Assembly: GCA_028876495.1 (NCBI GenBank)
Contig: JAGWRO010000056.1
Coordinates: forward strand, 1 to 64,000
Direction: 5' to 3'
Source of the DNA: Bacteroidota bacterium
Lineage (GTDB): Bacteria > Bacteroidota > Bacteroidia > Chitinophagales > Chitinophagaceae
DNA: 64,000 nucleotides
Each line of letters begins with the position of its first letter. Positions within the stretch are counted from its first letter, which is position 1. The translations under genes were made by a program, and so were the position numbers. Positions 55,464 through 63,137 of the stretch are shown piece by piece. The notes beneath the pieces were generated by a model. It worked only from the letters and a program-made list of their open reading frames with translations, was not told the DNA's origin and did not search any database.

Positions 55464-55744
55464 TCTGGTCCGCGGAAGCTGAAAATGATTTTAAAAATAT
55501 AATCTTATATCTTAAAGAAAATTGGTCTGTTCTATCTGCAGAAAAATTTGTTTTACAAACTTATAAAAGGCTGGAAAATATTGCAGCAATGCCAACTGCT
55601 GCAAGACCTACAACTCAGGAATTAATTTACATGCATAAATTGGATCGTAAAAATGTATTGTTCTTTTCTTTGGAAGAAAATTATTTAATTCTGCTTAGTA
55701 TTTATCCTTACAAAAAAGATATAACTAAAAGCAAGTATTATTGA
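55448..55744 (+). CDS. RelE/ParE superfamily toxin
   Basis: 98 aa. YQIVWSAEAENDFKNIILYLKENWSVLSAEKFVLQTYKRL is the RelE/ParE core, and LDRKNVLFFSLEENYLILLSIYPYKKD closes the sheet. Members either cut mRNA on the ribosome or inhibit gyrase; this residue pattern looks more ParE-like (inference). Intact, full family length. Confidence 0.88.
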   Translation: MAYQIVWSAEAENDFKNIILYLKENWSVLSAEKFVLQTYKRLENIAAMPTAARPTTQELIYMHKLDRKNVLFFSLEENYLILLSIYPYKKDITKSKYY

Positions 55745-55748
55745 TCAT

Positions 55749-56681
55749 TTATCTAACAAAATCAGAAAGCGTTGCAGTAAAAACACCTCTTTCCCTCTTA
55801 TTAAAAATCACTTTCCAGTTTCCATTATACGTTATCAGATTTGGAACAAGTAAGTCGCCAACTTTAGTCATTTGAACTTCCATTTTGACATTAAAGTCGT
55901 AAACACCGGCATCATAACTTAACACATAATTCCTTGCCACAATCTCAAATGTTTTTGCATTAAACCAGGTAGTCATTTCATCGATCACAACATTGCTTTT
56001 CCTGTTGTCTTTTACGTTAATCGTAAATACATAACACGGCACCGAATTAAAATTGCGGTAATCAATATACATATCATAATTCTCCGCCATCGACGGATTA
56101 AAAATTTCTGTTTTATTGCTGATAAAAGGAAGTCCGCTAATCTTTTTTCCGGGATCGAAAAACAACATTTTTAATTGTTGCTTATGTTTTTCAATTCCAC
56201 TTAATCCGCTGGTCGAAAACTCATACCCTTTCACAATATTATTTTCACCGCAAACAGAATCTTTGGTGAAAAACAAGCCTGCATACATTTGTGCAGTGTA
56301 GTAATTGAAATTTCCTTGTCTGTCAAAAATATTACCTGTGGTTTTTTGATCCAATACCTTCATGGTTCTGCAATTTCCCTTCCGCATTTGTTGGGTAGTA
56401 CTGTGCAAGGATGCTCTTATTGTTTCGTTCTTGTCAAGCATCCTGATATCATTTATAGCAGTATAACCAATCATCCTCAGGTTGCGAAAGGCTTTATAAA
56501 AAGTAGTATCATTTTTAACTCTATCAATAAAAGAGGCAACATCTAATTTCTTATTGACAACAATTTCAGAAAGCGTAATATAATTTTCATTCACTTTTAC
56601 GGTGCTGTCATTTTCTTTTTGAGCAAAAAGAACTAAAGAGGCCAACAGCAGAACCGAAAGCGTGAAAAACTTTTGAATCAT
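55749..56681 (-). CDS. secreted protein of unknown function
   Basis: 310 aa. Signal peptide (about 1-20, ending LFAQ). Body is beta-rich with FYKAFRNLRMIGYTAINDIRM, a LolA-like concave-sheet feel, two Cys (NCRTMKV, SVPCYVF) and a C-terminal MTTWFNAKTFEIVARNYVL segment. I do not recognise the family. Convergent with the ParE gene by 4 bp and 34 bp behind def across a palindromic repeat. Confidence 0.65.
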   Translation of the reverse strand: MIQKFFTLSVLLLASLVLFAQKENDSTVKVNENYITLSEIVVNKKLDVASFIDRVKNDTTFYKAFRNLRMIGYTAINDIRMLDKNETIRASLHSTTQQMRKGNCRTMKVLDQKTTGNIFDRQGNFNYYTAQMYAGLFFTKDSVCGENNIVKGYEFSTSGLSGIEKHKQQLKMLFFDPGKKISGLPFISNKTEIFNPSMAENYDMYIDYRNFNSVPCYVFTINVKDNRKSNVVIDEMTTWFNAKTFEIVARNYVLSYDAGVYDFNVKMEVQMTKVGDLLVPNLITYNGNWKVIFNKRERGVFTATLSDFVR

Positions 56682-56718
56682 AATCAGCTGATTAGCTAAT
56701 TAGCTGATCAGCTAATTA
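56682..56718. repeat. palindromic repeat cluster at the def stop
   Basis: AATCAGCTGATT (56682-56693) and a 22-bp perfect palindrome (56697-56718, centred on CTGATCAG) built from TTAGCTGA-type units. The palindrome includes the def stop codon. Confidence 0.75.
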
Positions 56719-57294
56719 TTTATTAAATGTCATCTTGTAATCTACTGAAATCTTCCCTTTGGATATATCGTTCAGTTTACGTTTAAGCAAGCTTTTTTTA
56801 AGCGGTTTTAAATAATCAATAAAAAGCTTGCCTTCAATATGGTCATACTCGTGAAGGATTACCCGTGCCGTAACTCCGGTAAAGGTTTTAGTGTGCTGCA
56901 CAAAATTTTCATCCAGGAAATTAATAGTGACATTTTCATTTCGCAGAATATCTTCTCTTATTTTCGGTATACTAAGGCAGCCTTCATTATAAAGCCATTC
57001 TTTCCCCGTAATATCCTCTATCCGGGCATTAATAAAAATACCTTTATATCCTTCATCCCCCGGAAATTCATCCTTTTCATCCACGTCAAGGTTTTCAATT
57101 ATCTGCACGCTATCCATTATAAACAAACGGATATCCCGGTTTACCTGTGGCGCTGCCAGGCCAACGCCTTTACTGTTATACATGGTTTCCCACATATCTT
57201 CTATCAGCTTTTGCAGTCCAGGGTAAGCCGGAGCAATATCAACACCAACTTTTCTTAAAACCGGGTTTCCATATGCCACTATTGGTAAAACCAT
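56716..57294 (-). CDS. def: peptide deformylase
   Basis: 192 aa from ATG at 57294; the TTG-initiated frame to 57327 would begin inside the candidate -7 box. All three motifs: GVGLAAPQ (43-50), EGCLSIP (Cys106) and HEYDHIEG (His148, Glu149, His152), binding the catalytic metal. It removes formyl from nascent proteins. Same strand as ruvX upstream (63 bp gap). Confidence 0.95.
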   Translation of the reverse strand: MVLPIVAYGNPVLRKVGVDIAPAYPGLQKLIEDMWETMYNSKGVGLAAPQVNRDIRLFIMDSVQIIENLDVDEKDEFPGDEGYKGIFINARIEDITGKEWLYNEGCLSIPKIREDILRNENVTINFLDENFVQHTKTFTGVTARVILHEYDHIEGKLFIDYLKPLKKSLLKRKLNDISKGKISVDYKMTFNK

Positions 57295-57324
57295 AAATAT
57301 TGTATTTTTTTGATAATTGAAATG

Positions 57325-57332
57325 CAAATTTA
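57325..57332 (-). promoter_or_regulatory. candidate -7 box for def
   Basis: Minus strand TAAATTTG followed by CAT, 30 bp before the def ATG. Confidence 0.5.
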
Positions 57333-57356
57333 CAGGATTTCGCTTACTTAAATAAG

Positions 57357-57767
57357 CTAAAGGCTTTGCATATATTCCTGCAACATAATGGTAGCCGCTA
57401 TTTCATCAACTGTTCTTTTATTTCTGCGGTCCTTTTTTTTCATGCCCATATCGAGCATTGCCTGTTTGGCCATTTTTGAAGTAAACCTTTCATCTACCTT
57501 TTTTATGGGTGTTTGTGGAAATTCTTTTTCCAGCTTTTTAATTATTTCTTTTACCAATGGTGTGGCATGTGTATCTGAATCGTCCAAATTTTTGGGTTCA
57601 CCAATCACAATCAATTCCACACTTTCCTGCAGAAAATATTTTTTGAGAAAAGGAATTAACTCATGAGAATCAACAGTAGTGAGGCCGGTAGCAATAATTT
57701 GCAACGGATCTGTAACGGCAATACCTGTGCGTTTTTTACCATAATCTATGCAAATGATCCTGGACAT
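57357..57767 (-). CDS. ruvX: RuvX/YqgF family Holliday junction resolvase-like protein
   Basis: 136 aa. RNase H-like fold: CIDYGKKRTGIAVTDP (Asp near residue 7), VIGEPKNLD and the C-terminal KRTVDEIAATIMLQEYM with the last acid. The family processes pre-16S rRNA in E. coli and is called a resolvase by similarity. Upstream gap holds an AGTTTAG repeat and a dispersed repeat. Confidence 0.93.
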   Translation of the reverse strand: MSRIICIDYGKKRTGIAVTDPLQIIATGLTTVDSHELIPFLKKYFLQESVELIVIGEPKNLDDSDTHATPLVKEIIKKLEKEFPQTPIKKVDERFTSKMAKQAMLDMGMKKKDRRNKRTVDEIAATIMLQEYMQSL

Positions 57768-57782
57768 TTTTTGGCTTAGAAG

Positions 57783-57801
57783 TGTTTAGATAGTTTAGTT
57801 A
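57783..57801 (+). repeat. short AGTTTAG repeat
   Basis: GTTTAGAT then AGTTTAGTTAG: two units of the nonamer family seen at rnhA and era. Confidence 0.5.
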
Positions 57802-57810
57802 GAAACAATT

Positions 57811-57844
57811 AAAATAAAAACCATTATTATTTATTGGTTTACTG
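57811..57844 (+). repeat. dispersed intergenic bipartite repeat, copy 12
   Basis: AAAATAAAAACC, 14 bp, GTTTACTG. On the minus strand it starts 9 bp after the prenyltransferase stop. Confidence 0.75.
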
Positions 57845-57853
57845 GTAAAACAT

Positions 57854-58765
57854 TTACAGTTTGGTAAAAATATCCAACAAAACAAATACACAGAAAACTA
57901 CAGATGCAATCCCGTTTGAACTGAAAAATGCTTTGTTCACTTTTGAAAGATCTTTTGGTTTTACCAACGTATGCTGATAAAAAAGAAAGAAAGAAAACAC
58001 CAAAACTCCTGCCCAGTACAACCATGAAAAATACCCGATCATTCCGGCAGCGATAACTGCGGCTGCCGAAAGAAAATGCAAATATTCACTTACTCTCAAA
58101 GCCCTTGTTGTTCCCAGCCATGACGGGATTGAATACAAATTATTTTCCTTATCAAACTCTTCATCCTGCAAGGCATAAATAATATCGAAGCCACTTACCC
58201 AAAACAAAACCGAGAAAGAAAACAAAACCGGAACCAAAGCAAATTGACCGGTAACTGCAATATAAGCGCCAATGGGTGCAAGGCTTAAGCCAAGGCCAAG
58301 TACCAGGTGGCAAAGAGGGGTAAACCTTTTGGTATAACTATAAAACAGGATCACAAAAAGCGCTACCGGCGACAAGGCCAAACACATCACATTGATGAAA
58401 TAAGTGGTAACAATAAAAGCGAGGCAATTAATGACCACAAAAATCATCGCATTTCTTTTGGAAATAATACCACCCGGAATTTCACGAATTAATGTCCGGG
58501 GATTTATTGCATCGTAATCCGCATCCAGCCAGCGATTAAAGGCCATAGCGGCACTTCTTGCAAATACCATACATAAAATTACCAGGATGAAAAGCATCCA
58601 CCATGGCCTGGGTAATTGAAAATTAATGGTTTTCAACCCATAAAAAAAACCAATTAATGCGAAAGGCATTGCAAAAATCGTATGTGCGAATTTTACAAGA
58701 GAAAAATAATTTTTTATTTCGCTTAATGTTGATTTGGATTCCAAGGTTTTTATATTGCTTTCCAT
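57854..58765 (-). CDS. UbiA-family polyprenyltransferase
   Basis: 303 aa with about eight or nine transmembrane helices. The two Asp-rich motifs are NRWLDADYDAINPRT (near residue 83) and DIIYALQDEEFDKEN (near residue 199). The wording matches the group annotated as 4-hydroxybenzoate polyprenyltransferase-like; in menaquinone-only bacteria this group serves the futalosine route (MqnP-like, inference). No other quinone gene is near. Confidence 0.88.
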   Translation of the reverse strand: MESNIKTLESKSTLSEIKNYFSLVKFAHTIFAMPFALIGFFYGLKTINFQLPRPWWMLFILVILCMVFARSAAMAFNRWLDADYDAINPRTLIREIPGGIISKRNAMIFVVINCLAFIVTTYFINVMCLALSPVALFVILFYSYTKRFTPLCHLVLGLGLSLAPIGAYIAVTGQFALVPVLFSFSVLFWVSGFDIIYALQDEEFDKENNLYSIPSWLGTTRALRVSEYLHFLSAAAVIAAGMIGYFSWLYWAGVLVFSFFLFYQHTLVKPKDLSKVNKAFFSSNGIASVVFCVFVLLDIFTKL

Positions 58766-58774
58766 TTAATAAAT

Positions 58775-59317
58775 TTATTTTTTTTCAGCAAGCTGAAAAT
58801 TTTTAACCGCTTCCCACAAAACAATTCCTGCTGCTACAGAAATATTTAAAGAATGTTTCATGCCAAACTGCGGAATTTCTACACAGCCATCACATAACGA
58901 AATGATTTCCTGGTCTACTCCCGTAACTTCGTTACCAAAAATAAAAGCGATTTTATCCGCTGATAATTCAGAAATATTTTCGAGCGAAATACTGTTGGTT
59001 ACCTGTTCCACAGCAAAGACTTTATATTGATCTTTTTTAAGATGTTCAATGGCTTCTGTGGTTGTCTTAAAATATTTCCAATCTACCGAATCCTGTGCCC
59101 CAAGAGCGGTTTTTGTAATTTCCTTGTGTGGCGGTGTGGCGGTATAGCCTGTTATAATTATCGATTCAATCAAAAATGCATCAGCCGTACGAAAAACGCT
59201 TCCTACATTATAAGCGCTCCTGATATTTTCCAAAACCGCAATTACCGGGTTCTTATCAGATTCTTTAACTTCGTCCACCGATTTACGATTCAGTTCATCC
59301 ATTCTTAGTTTTCTCAT
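58775..59317 (-). CDS. SpoU/TrmH-family RNA methyltransferase
   Basis: 180 aa from ATG at 59317 (MRKLRMDELNR). A longer frame to 59338 starts in the -7 box. Knotted SPOUT motifs: NIRSAYNVGSVFRTADAF, FIFGNEVTGVDQE, and IPQFGMKHSLNISVAAGIVLWE. 2'-O-ribose methylation of tRNA or rRNA; small size without an N-terminal RNA domain suggests a TrmL-like or TrmH-like role. 9 bp before the prenyltransferase gene. Confidence 0.9.
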   Translation of the reverse strand: MRKLRMDELNRKSVDEVKESDKNPVIAVLENIRSAYNVGSVFRTADAFLIESIIITGYTATPPHKEITKTALGAQDSVDWKYFKTTTEAIEHLKKDQYKVFAVEQVTNSISLENISELSADKIAFIFGNEVTGVDQEIISLCDGCVEIPQFGMKHSLNISVAAGIVLWEAVKNFQLAEKK

Positions 59318-59335
59318 CAAAAGAATATTAATTTG

Positions 59336-59343
59336 CAAAAATA
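59336..59343 (-). promoter_or_regulatory. candidate -7 box for the SpoU gene
   Basis: Minus strand TATTTTTG followed by CAAAT, exact TAnnTTTG, with a tandem repeat immediately upstream. Confidence 0.5.
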
Positions 59344-59345
59344 AC

Positions 59346-59391
59346 TTAATTGGTTAATTGGTTAATTGGTTAATTGGTTAATTGGTTAATT
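59346..59391 (+). repeat. tandem octamer array TTAATTGG
   Basis: Five perfect TTAATTGG units (59346-59385) and a partial sixth. It fills the spacer and -33 region upstream of the SpoU -7 box. Confidence 0.9.
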
Positions 59392-59439
59392 ATGTAATTA
59401 GTGGAGGATTGCGTGTGAGATTATTATTAAACATATCAA

Positions 59440-59487
59440 ATTCCTAAGAAATATTTCTAATATTTTTAGAAAAATTTCCTAACTTCG
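59440..59487 (+). promoter_or_regulatory. promoter and operator region of the DUF2384/RES operon
   Basis: TTCCTAA occurs twice (59441 and 59476). AGAAATATTTCT (59447-59458) is a perfect dyad and TTAGAAAAATTTCCTAA an imperfect one. TAACTTCG (59480-59487) is a TAnnTTTG variant 14 bp before the ATG. Confidence 0.5.
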
Positions 59488-59501
59488 TAAAAAGTGTAAG
59501 T

Positions 59502-59936
59502 ATGAATGCAATCGGATCAAAGGAGTCCTCCGTTATTTTGACGAAATATCAGAAATCTTTTAATGATAATATAACCCTGGTTACTGTTTCAAAAAAAGGA
59601 CTGCTGCCCCAGGCTGTGTTTGACTTCATTTTACTATCTGATTTTTCTTTTCCCTACGTTGAAAAAGTGCTCAACAAAACCATTAAAACTTTCACCTCTT
59701 ATAAAAAAAATAAAACACTTTTAGATCCGGTTCTAAGTGAAAAATTATTAAAATTTTTTTCACTATATGATAAAGGGCAAAGTGTTTTCGGAAGTATTAA
59801 AGAATTTAATAAGTGGCTGGCAGAGCCATCATTCGGTTTGGGAAATATGGTTCCACAAGAATTATTGGATACGATTACCGGCATTCAACTGGTGGCTGAA
59901 GAACTTACGAGGATAGAATACGGAGATCTTGCTTAA
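59502..59936 (+). CDS. Xre/MbcA/ParS-type antitoxin (DUF2384)
   Basis: 144 aa. N-terminal helical DNA-binding region (LLSDFSFPYVEKVLNKTIKTF), C-terminal DUF2384 toxin-binding domain with GQSVFGSIKEFNKWLAEPSFGLGNMVPQELLDT and the final IEYGDLA. Partner and likely repressor of the RES toxin encoded 2 bp downstream. Confidence 0.9.
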   Translation: MNAIGSKESSVILTKYQKSFNDNITLVTVSKKGLLPQAVFDFILLSDFSFPYVEKVLNKTIKTFTSYKKNKTLLDPVLSEKLLKFFSLYDKGQSVFGSIKEFNKWLAEPSFGLGNMVPQELLDTITGIQLVAEELTRIEYGDLA

Positions 59937-59938
59937 AT

Positions 59939-60388
59939 ATGATAGTTTACAGAATTTCTATAGCCAAATATTCAACGAAACTGATTGCTTCGGGAAATCC
60001 GGCAAGATGGAACTCAAAAGACATTAAAGTTATTTACACTGCTCAATCAAACGCGCTTGCTTGTTTGGAAAATGTGGTACACAGAAATTCAAGAGGGTTA
60101 CAAAAAGATTTCAGGCAAATGAATATTGCAATCCCTGATGCAATTGAGATGGAAGAAATAAAAGAAACTGATTTAAAACCCGAATGGAAAGATTTTCTGC
60201 AAATGCCCTATACACAATCAATCGGGGATGCATGGATAAACGCAGCTAAAACCTCTGTATTAAAAGTTCCTTCAGCAATAATTCCGGGAGACTCAAATTA
60301 TTTATTAAATCCCTCACATAAAGATTTTGTAAAAATAAAACTTATAAAAACAATACCATTTAAATTCGATAGCCGGATTAAAATGTGA
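59939..60388 (+). CDS. RES domain toxin
   Basis: 149 aa. Conserved RES residues: Arg in VYRIS, GNPARWNSKDIKVIYTAQS, Glu in CLENVVH, and the C-terminal PSAIIPGDSNYLLNP. RES toxins of this type (MbcT, for example) degrade or modify NAD+ (established for the family). Full length. Immediately follows its antitoxin. Confidence 0.92.
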   Translation: MIVYRISIAKYSTKLIASGNPARWNSKDIKVIYTAQSNALACLENVVHRNSRGLQKDFRQMNIAIPDAIEMEEIKETDLKPEWKDFLQMPYTQSIGDAWINAAKTSVLKVPSAIIPGDSNYLLNPSHKDFVKIKLIKTIPFKFDSRIKM

Positions 60389-60466
60389 TAATGTACTAAT
60401 TTGGCTATGTGAAAATAGAAATTCTGATAAAATGTTGGCTCACTGATTCTAAATCTTATTTATAAA

Positions 60467-63100
60467 ATGGCATCCTCAGACACTCCTTTAATGAAACAGC
60501 ACAACGCGATCAAGGCCAAATATCCTGACGCCATCCTGCTTTTTCGTGTAGGAGATTTTTATGAAACTTTCGGTCAGGATGCCATTACCGCTTCACGCAT
60601 TTTAGGAATTACGCTAACCAAAAGAAACAACGCTTCGGCTACAGCCCCGGAACTTGCCGGATTTCCGCATCATGCATTGGATACTTATTTGCACAAGCTG
60701 GTGAAAGCCGGTTACCGTGTGGCCATCTGCGATCAGTTGGAAGATCCCAAACAAGCCAAAGGAATTGTAAAACGTGGCGTTACCGAATTAATTACGCCGG
60801 GTGTTGCTACCAATGATAAATTGCTTGAACATAATCAAAATAATTTTTTGTGTGGGATTCATTTTGTTGATGAAAAAGCTGGAATTTCTTTTTTGGATAT
60901 TTCTACCGGTGAATTTTTTATTGCTGAAGGTGATAAGGAATACGCAGATAAATTATTGCAAAGCCTTAATCCGGCAGAAGTTATTTTTCAACGAAACCAA
61001 CAAAAGGACTTTAAGAATTATTTTGGAAGTAAGTTCTATACTTATACCCTTGATGAATGGATCTTCACAGAGCAATATGCTAAAGACACTTTATTAAAAC
61101 ATTTTGGAACGCAAAGCCTGAAAGGTTTTGGTGTAGAAAATCTGCCAACAGGAATCATTGCTGCGGGAGCGATTCTCCATTATTTAAAAGATACCGAGCA
61201 TCCCAATCTTCAGCACATCACTTCCTTACAAAGAATTGATAAAGGAGATTATTTATGGATGGACCGGTTTACCATTCGTAACCTGGAGTTGTTAAGCAGT
61301 AATGACAATACCAACTCTTTATTAAAAGTGCTGGACAATACGGTTTCGCCAATGGGCGCTCGTTTGCTGAAACGCTGGATGCTGCTACCTCTTACAGAAA
61401 TTAATAAAATACAGGAAAGGCAAAACTTAATTGAATACTTTATTAAAACGCCTGAAGAAAAAACGAAGATTGCCCACAACATCAAACAGGCTGGTGATAT
61501 AGAAAGATTGGTAAGTAAAATTCCATCAAAAAAAATAAATCCGCGGGAGGTTTTACAAATCGGGAAAGGATTAAAACTAACTGCTGAAATAAAAAACTGG
61601 TGCGATGAATCAGCCAATGAATATTTAAAAAGATTGGGAGATTCTTTGAATCCTTGTAAATACATTGCTGATAAAATTTTCAAAGAGATCATTGACAACC
61701 CTCCAGTTTCAGCTTCCAAAGGAAACATCATTGGAAAAGGGGTAAATGCAGAACTTGATGATTTAAAAAATATAGTTACTAACGGAAAGGCGCACCTGCT
61801 AAATCTTCAGCAAAAAGAAATTGACCTGACAGGAATTTCATCTTTAAAAATTGGATTCAATAATGTATTTGGCTATTACCTTGAAGCAACCAACACACAT
61901 AAAGATAAAGTTCCGGAAAACTGGATACGCAAGCAAACCCTCACCAATGCAGAAAGATACATAACGCCGGAGTTGAAAGAATACGAAGAAAAGATCACCG
62001 GTGCTGAAGATAAAATTTTGCAACTGGAACAAAATATTTTTGAACAGTTGTTGAATGAACTCCAGGATTATATCGCCCCCATGCAATTGAACGGTCACGT
62101 TCTCGCCGTACTGGATTGTATTATTTGTTTTGCCAATAACGCGGTACAGTTTAAATACAAAAAACCGGAAATCCATACCGGTCTTGAACTTGAGCTTAAA
62201 GCAAGCCGGCACCCGGTGATAGAAAGAAATTTACCCCCCGGAGAAAGTTACATCGCTAACGATATTTTTTTAGATCCACAATCGCAACAGGTGATCATTT
62301 TAACCGGTCCGAATATGAGCGGTAAAAGTGCCATATTGCGACAATCCGCCTTGATTACCTTAATGGCGCACATGGGAAGTTTTGTTCCTGCTGAAGAAGC
62401 AAGGATTCCGCAGACAGACAAGATTTTTACGCGCGTTGGTGCGAGTGATAATTTAAGCAGCGGCGAAAGTACTTTCATGGTAGAGATGAATGAAACAGCA
62501 AGTATCATTAATAATATCAGTCCGCGAAGTTTGATTTTGCTTGACGAAATCGGGCGCGGAACTTCGACCTACGACGGCATATCCATCGCATGGAGTATTG
62601 TTGAATATTTGCACCAGTCGCCTCATGCGCCAAAGACTTTATTTGCCACGCATTACCATGAATTGAATGAATTGGAAAACAAACTGGAACGCGTAAAAAA
62701 CTTTCATATCACCAATAAGGAATCGGGAAATAAAATTATTTTTTTAAGAAAATTAGTTCCCGGTGGAAGTGTTCACAGCTTTGGAATTCATGTAGCAAAA
62801 ATGGCCGGCATGCCACCTTCTTTGATCGACAGGGCAAATGGAATTTTAAAGCAAATGGAAGCAAAGCATGTGGATGCATCTGAAGAAAATGATACCGGTG
62901 AAGCTTTTACCAAAAACAAAAAGAGTATTAAAGAAAACCTGAAACAGTTAAATGCGCCTCAAATGCAATTAAGCATTTTTGATGCGCATTCGCAGGCTTT
63001 TGAAGACATTCGAAAAATACTGGAAGCAGTTGATATCAACCGCTTAACTCCTGTAGAAGCGCTGTTGAAATTGCAAGAGATTAAAGCGATGGTGAAGTAG
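60467..63100 (+). CDS. mutS: DNA mismatch repair protein MutS
   Basis: 877 aa. Mismatch-binding domain opens with PLMKQHNAIKAKYPDAILLFRVGDFYETF (Phe-x-Glu). Connector, lever and clamp follow. ATPase Walker A TGPNMSGKSAILRQ near residue 615, signature SSGESTFMVEM, Walker B LILLDEIGRGTSTYDG, and DNA-transducing helix-turn-helix. Length and order are those of MutS1. Single gene; mutL is not in the window. Confidence 0.97.
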   Translation: MASSDTPLMKQHNAIKAKYPDAILLFRVGDFYETFGQDAITASRILGITLTKRNNASATAPELAGFPHHALDTYLHKLVKAGYRVAICDQLEDPKQAKGIVKRGVTELITPGVATNDKLLEHNQNNFLCGIHFVDEKAGISFLDISTGEFFIAEGDKEYADKLLQSLNPAEVIFQRNQQKDFKNYFGSKFYTYTLDEWIFTEQYAKDTLLKHFGTQSLKGFGVENLPTGIIAAGAILHYLKDTEHPNLQHITSLQRIDKGDYLWMDRFTIRNLELLSSNDNTNSLLKVLDNTVSPMGARLLKRWMLLPLTEINKIQERQNLIEYFIKTPEEKTKIAHNIKQAGDIERLVSKIPSKKINPREVLQIGKGLKLTAEIKNWCDESANEYLKRLGDSLNPCKYIADKIFKEIIDNPPVSASKGNIIGKGVNAELDDLKNIVTNGKAHLLNLQQKEIDLTGISSLKIGFNNVFGYYLEATNTHKDKVPENWIRKQTLTNAERYITPELKEYEEKITGAEDKILQLEQNIFEQLLNELQDYIAPMQLNGHVLAVLDCIICFANNAVQFKYKKPEIHTGLELELKASRHPVIERNLPPGESYIANDIFLDPQSQQVIILTGPNMSGKSAILRQSALITLMAHMGSFVPAEEARIPQTDKIFTRVGASDNLSSGESTFMVEMNETASIINNISPRSLILLDEIGRGTSTYDGISIAWSIVEYLHQSPHAPKTLFATHYHELNELENKLERVKNFHITNKESGNKIIFLRKLVPGGSVHSFGIHVAKMAGMPPSLIDRANGILKQMEAKHVDASEENDTGEAFTKNKKSIKENLKQLNAPQMQLSIFDAHSQAFEDIRKILEAVDINRLTPVEALLKLQEIKAMVK

Positions 63101-63103
63101 CCG

Positions 63104-63137
63104 CAGTAAACGAAGTAAAAAAGGAAATTCTTATTTT
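63104..63137 (-). repeat. dispersed intergenic bipartite repeat, copy 13
   Basis: Plus strand CAGTAAAC, 14 bp, AATTCTTATTTT. It starts 3 bp after the mutS stop and reaches the stop of the convergent amylase gene. Confidence 0.7.
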
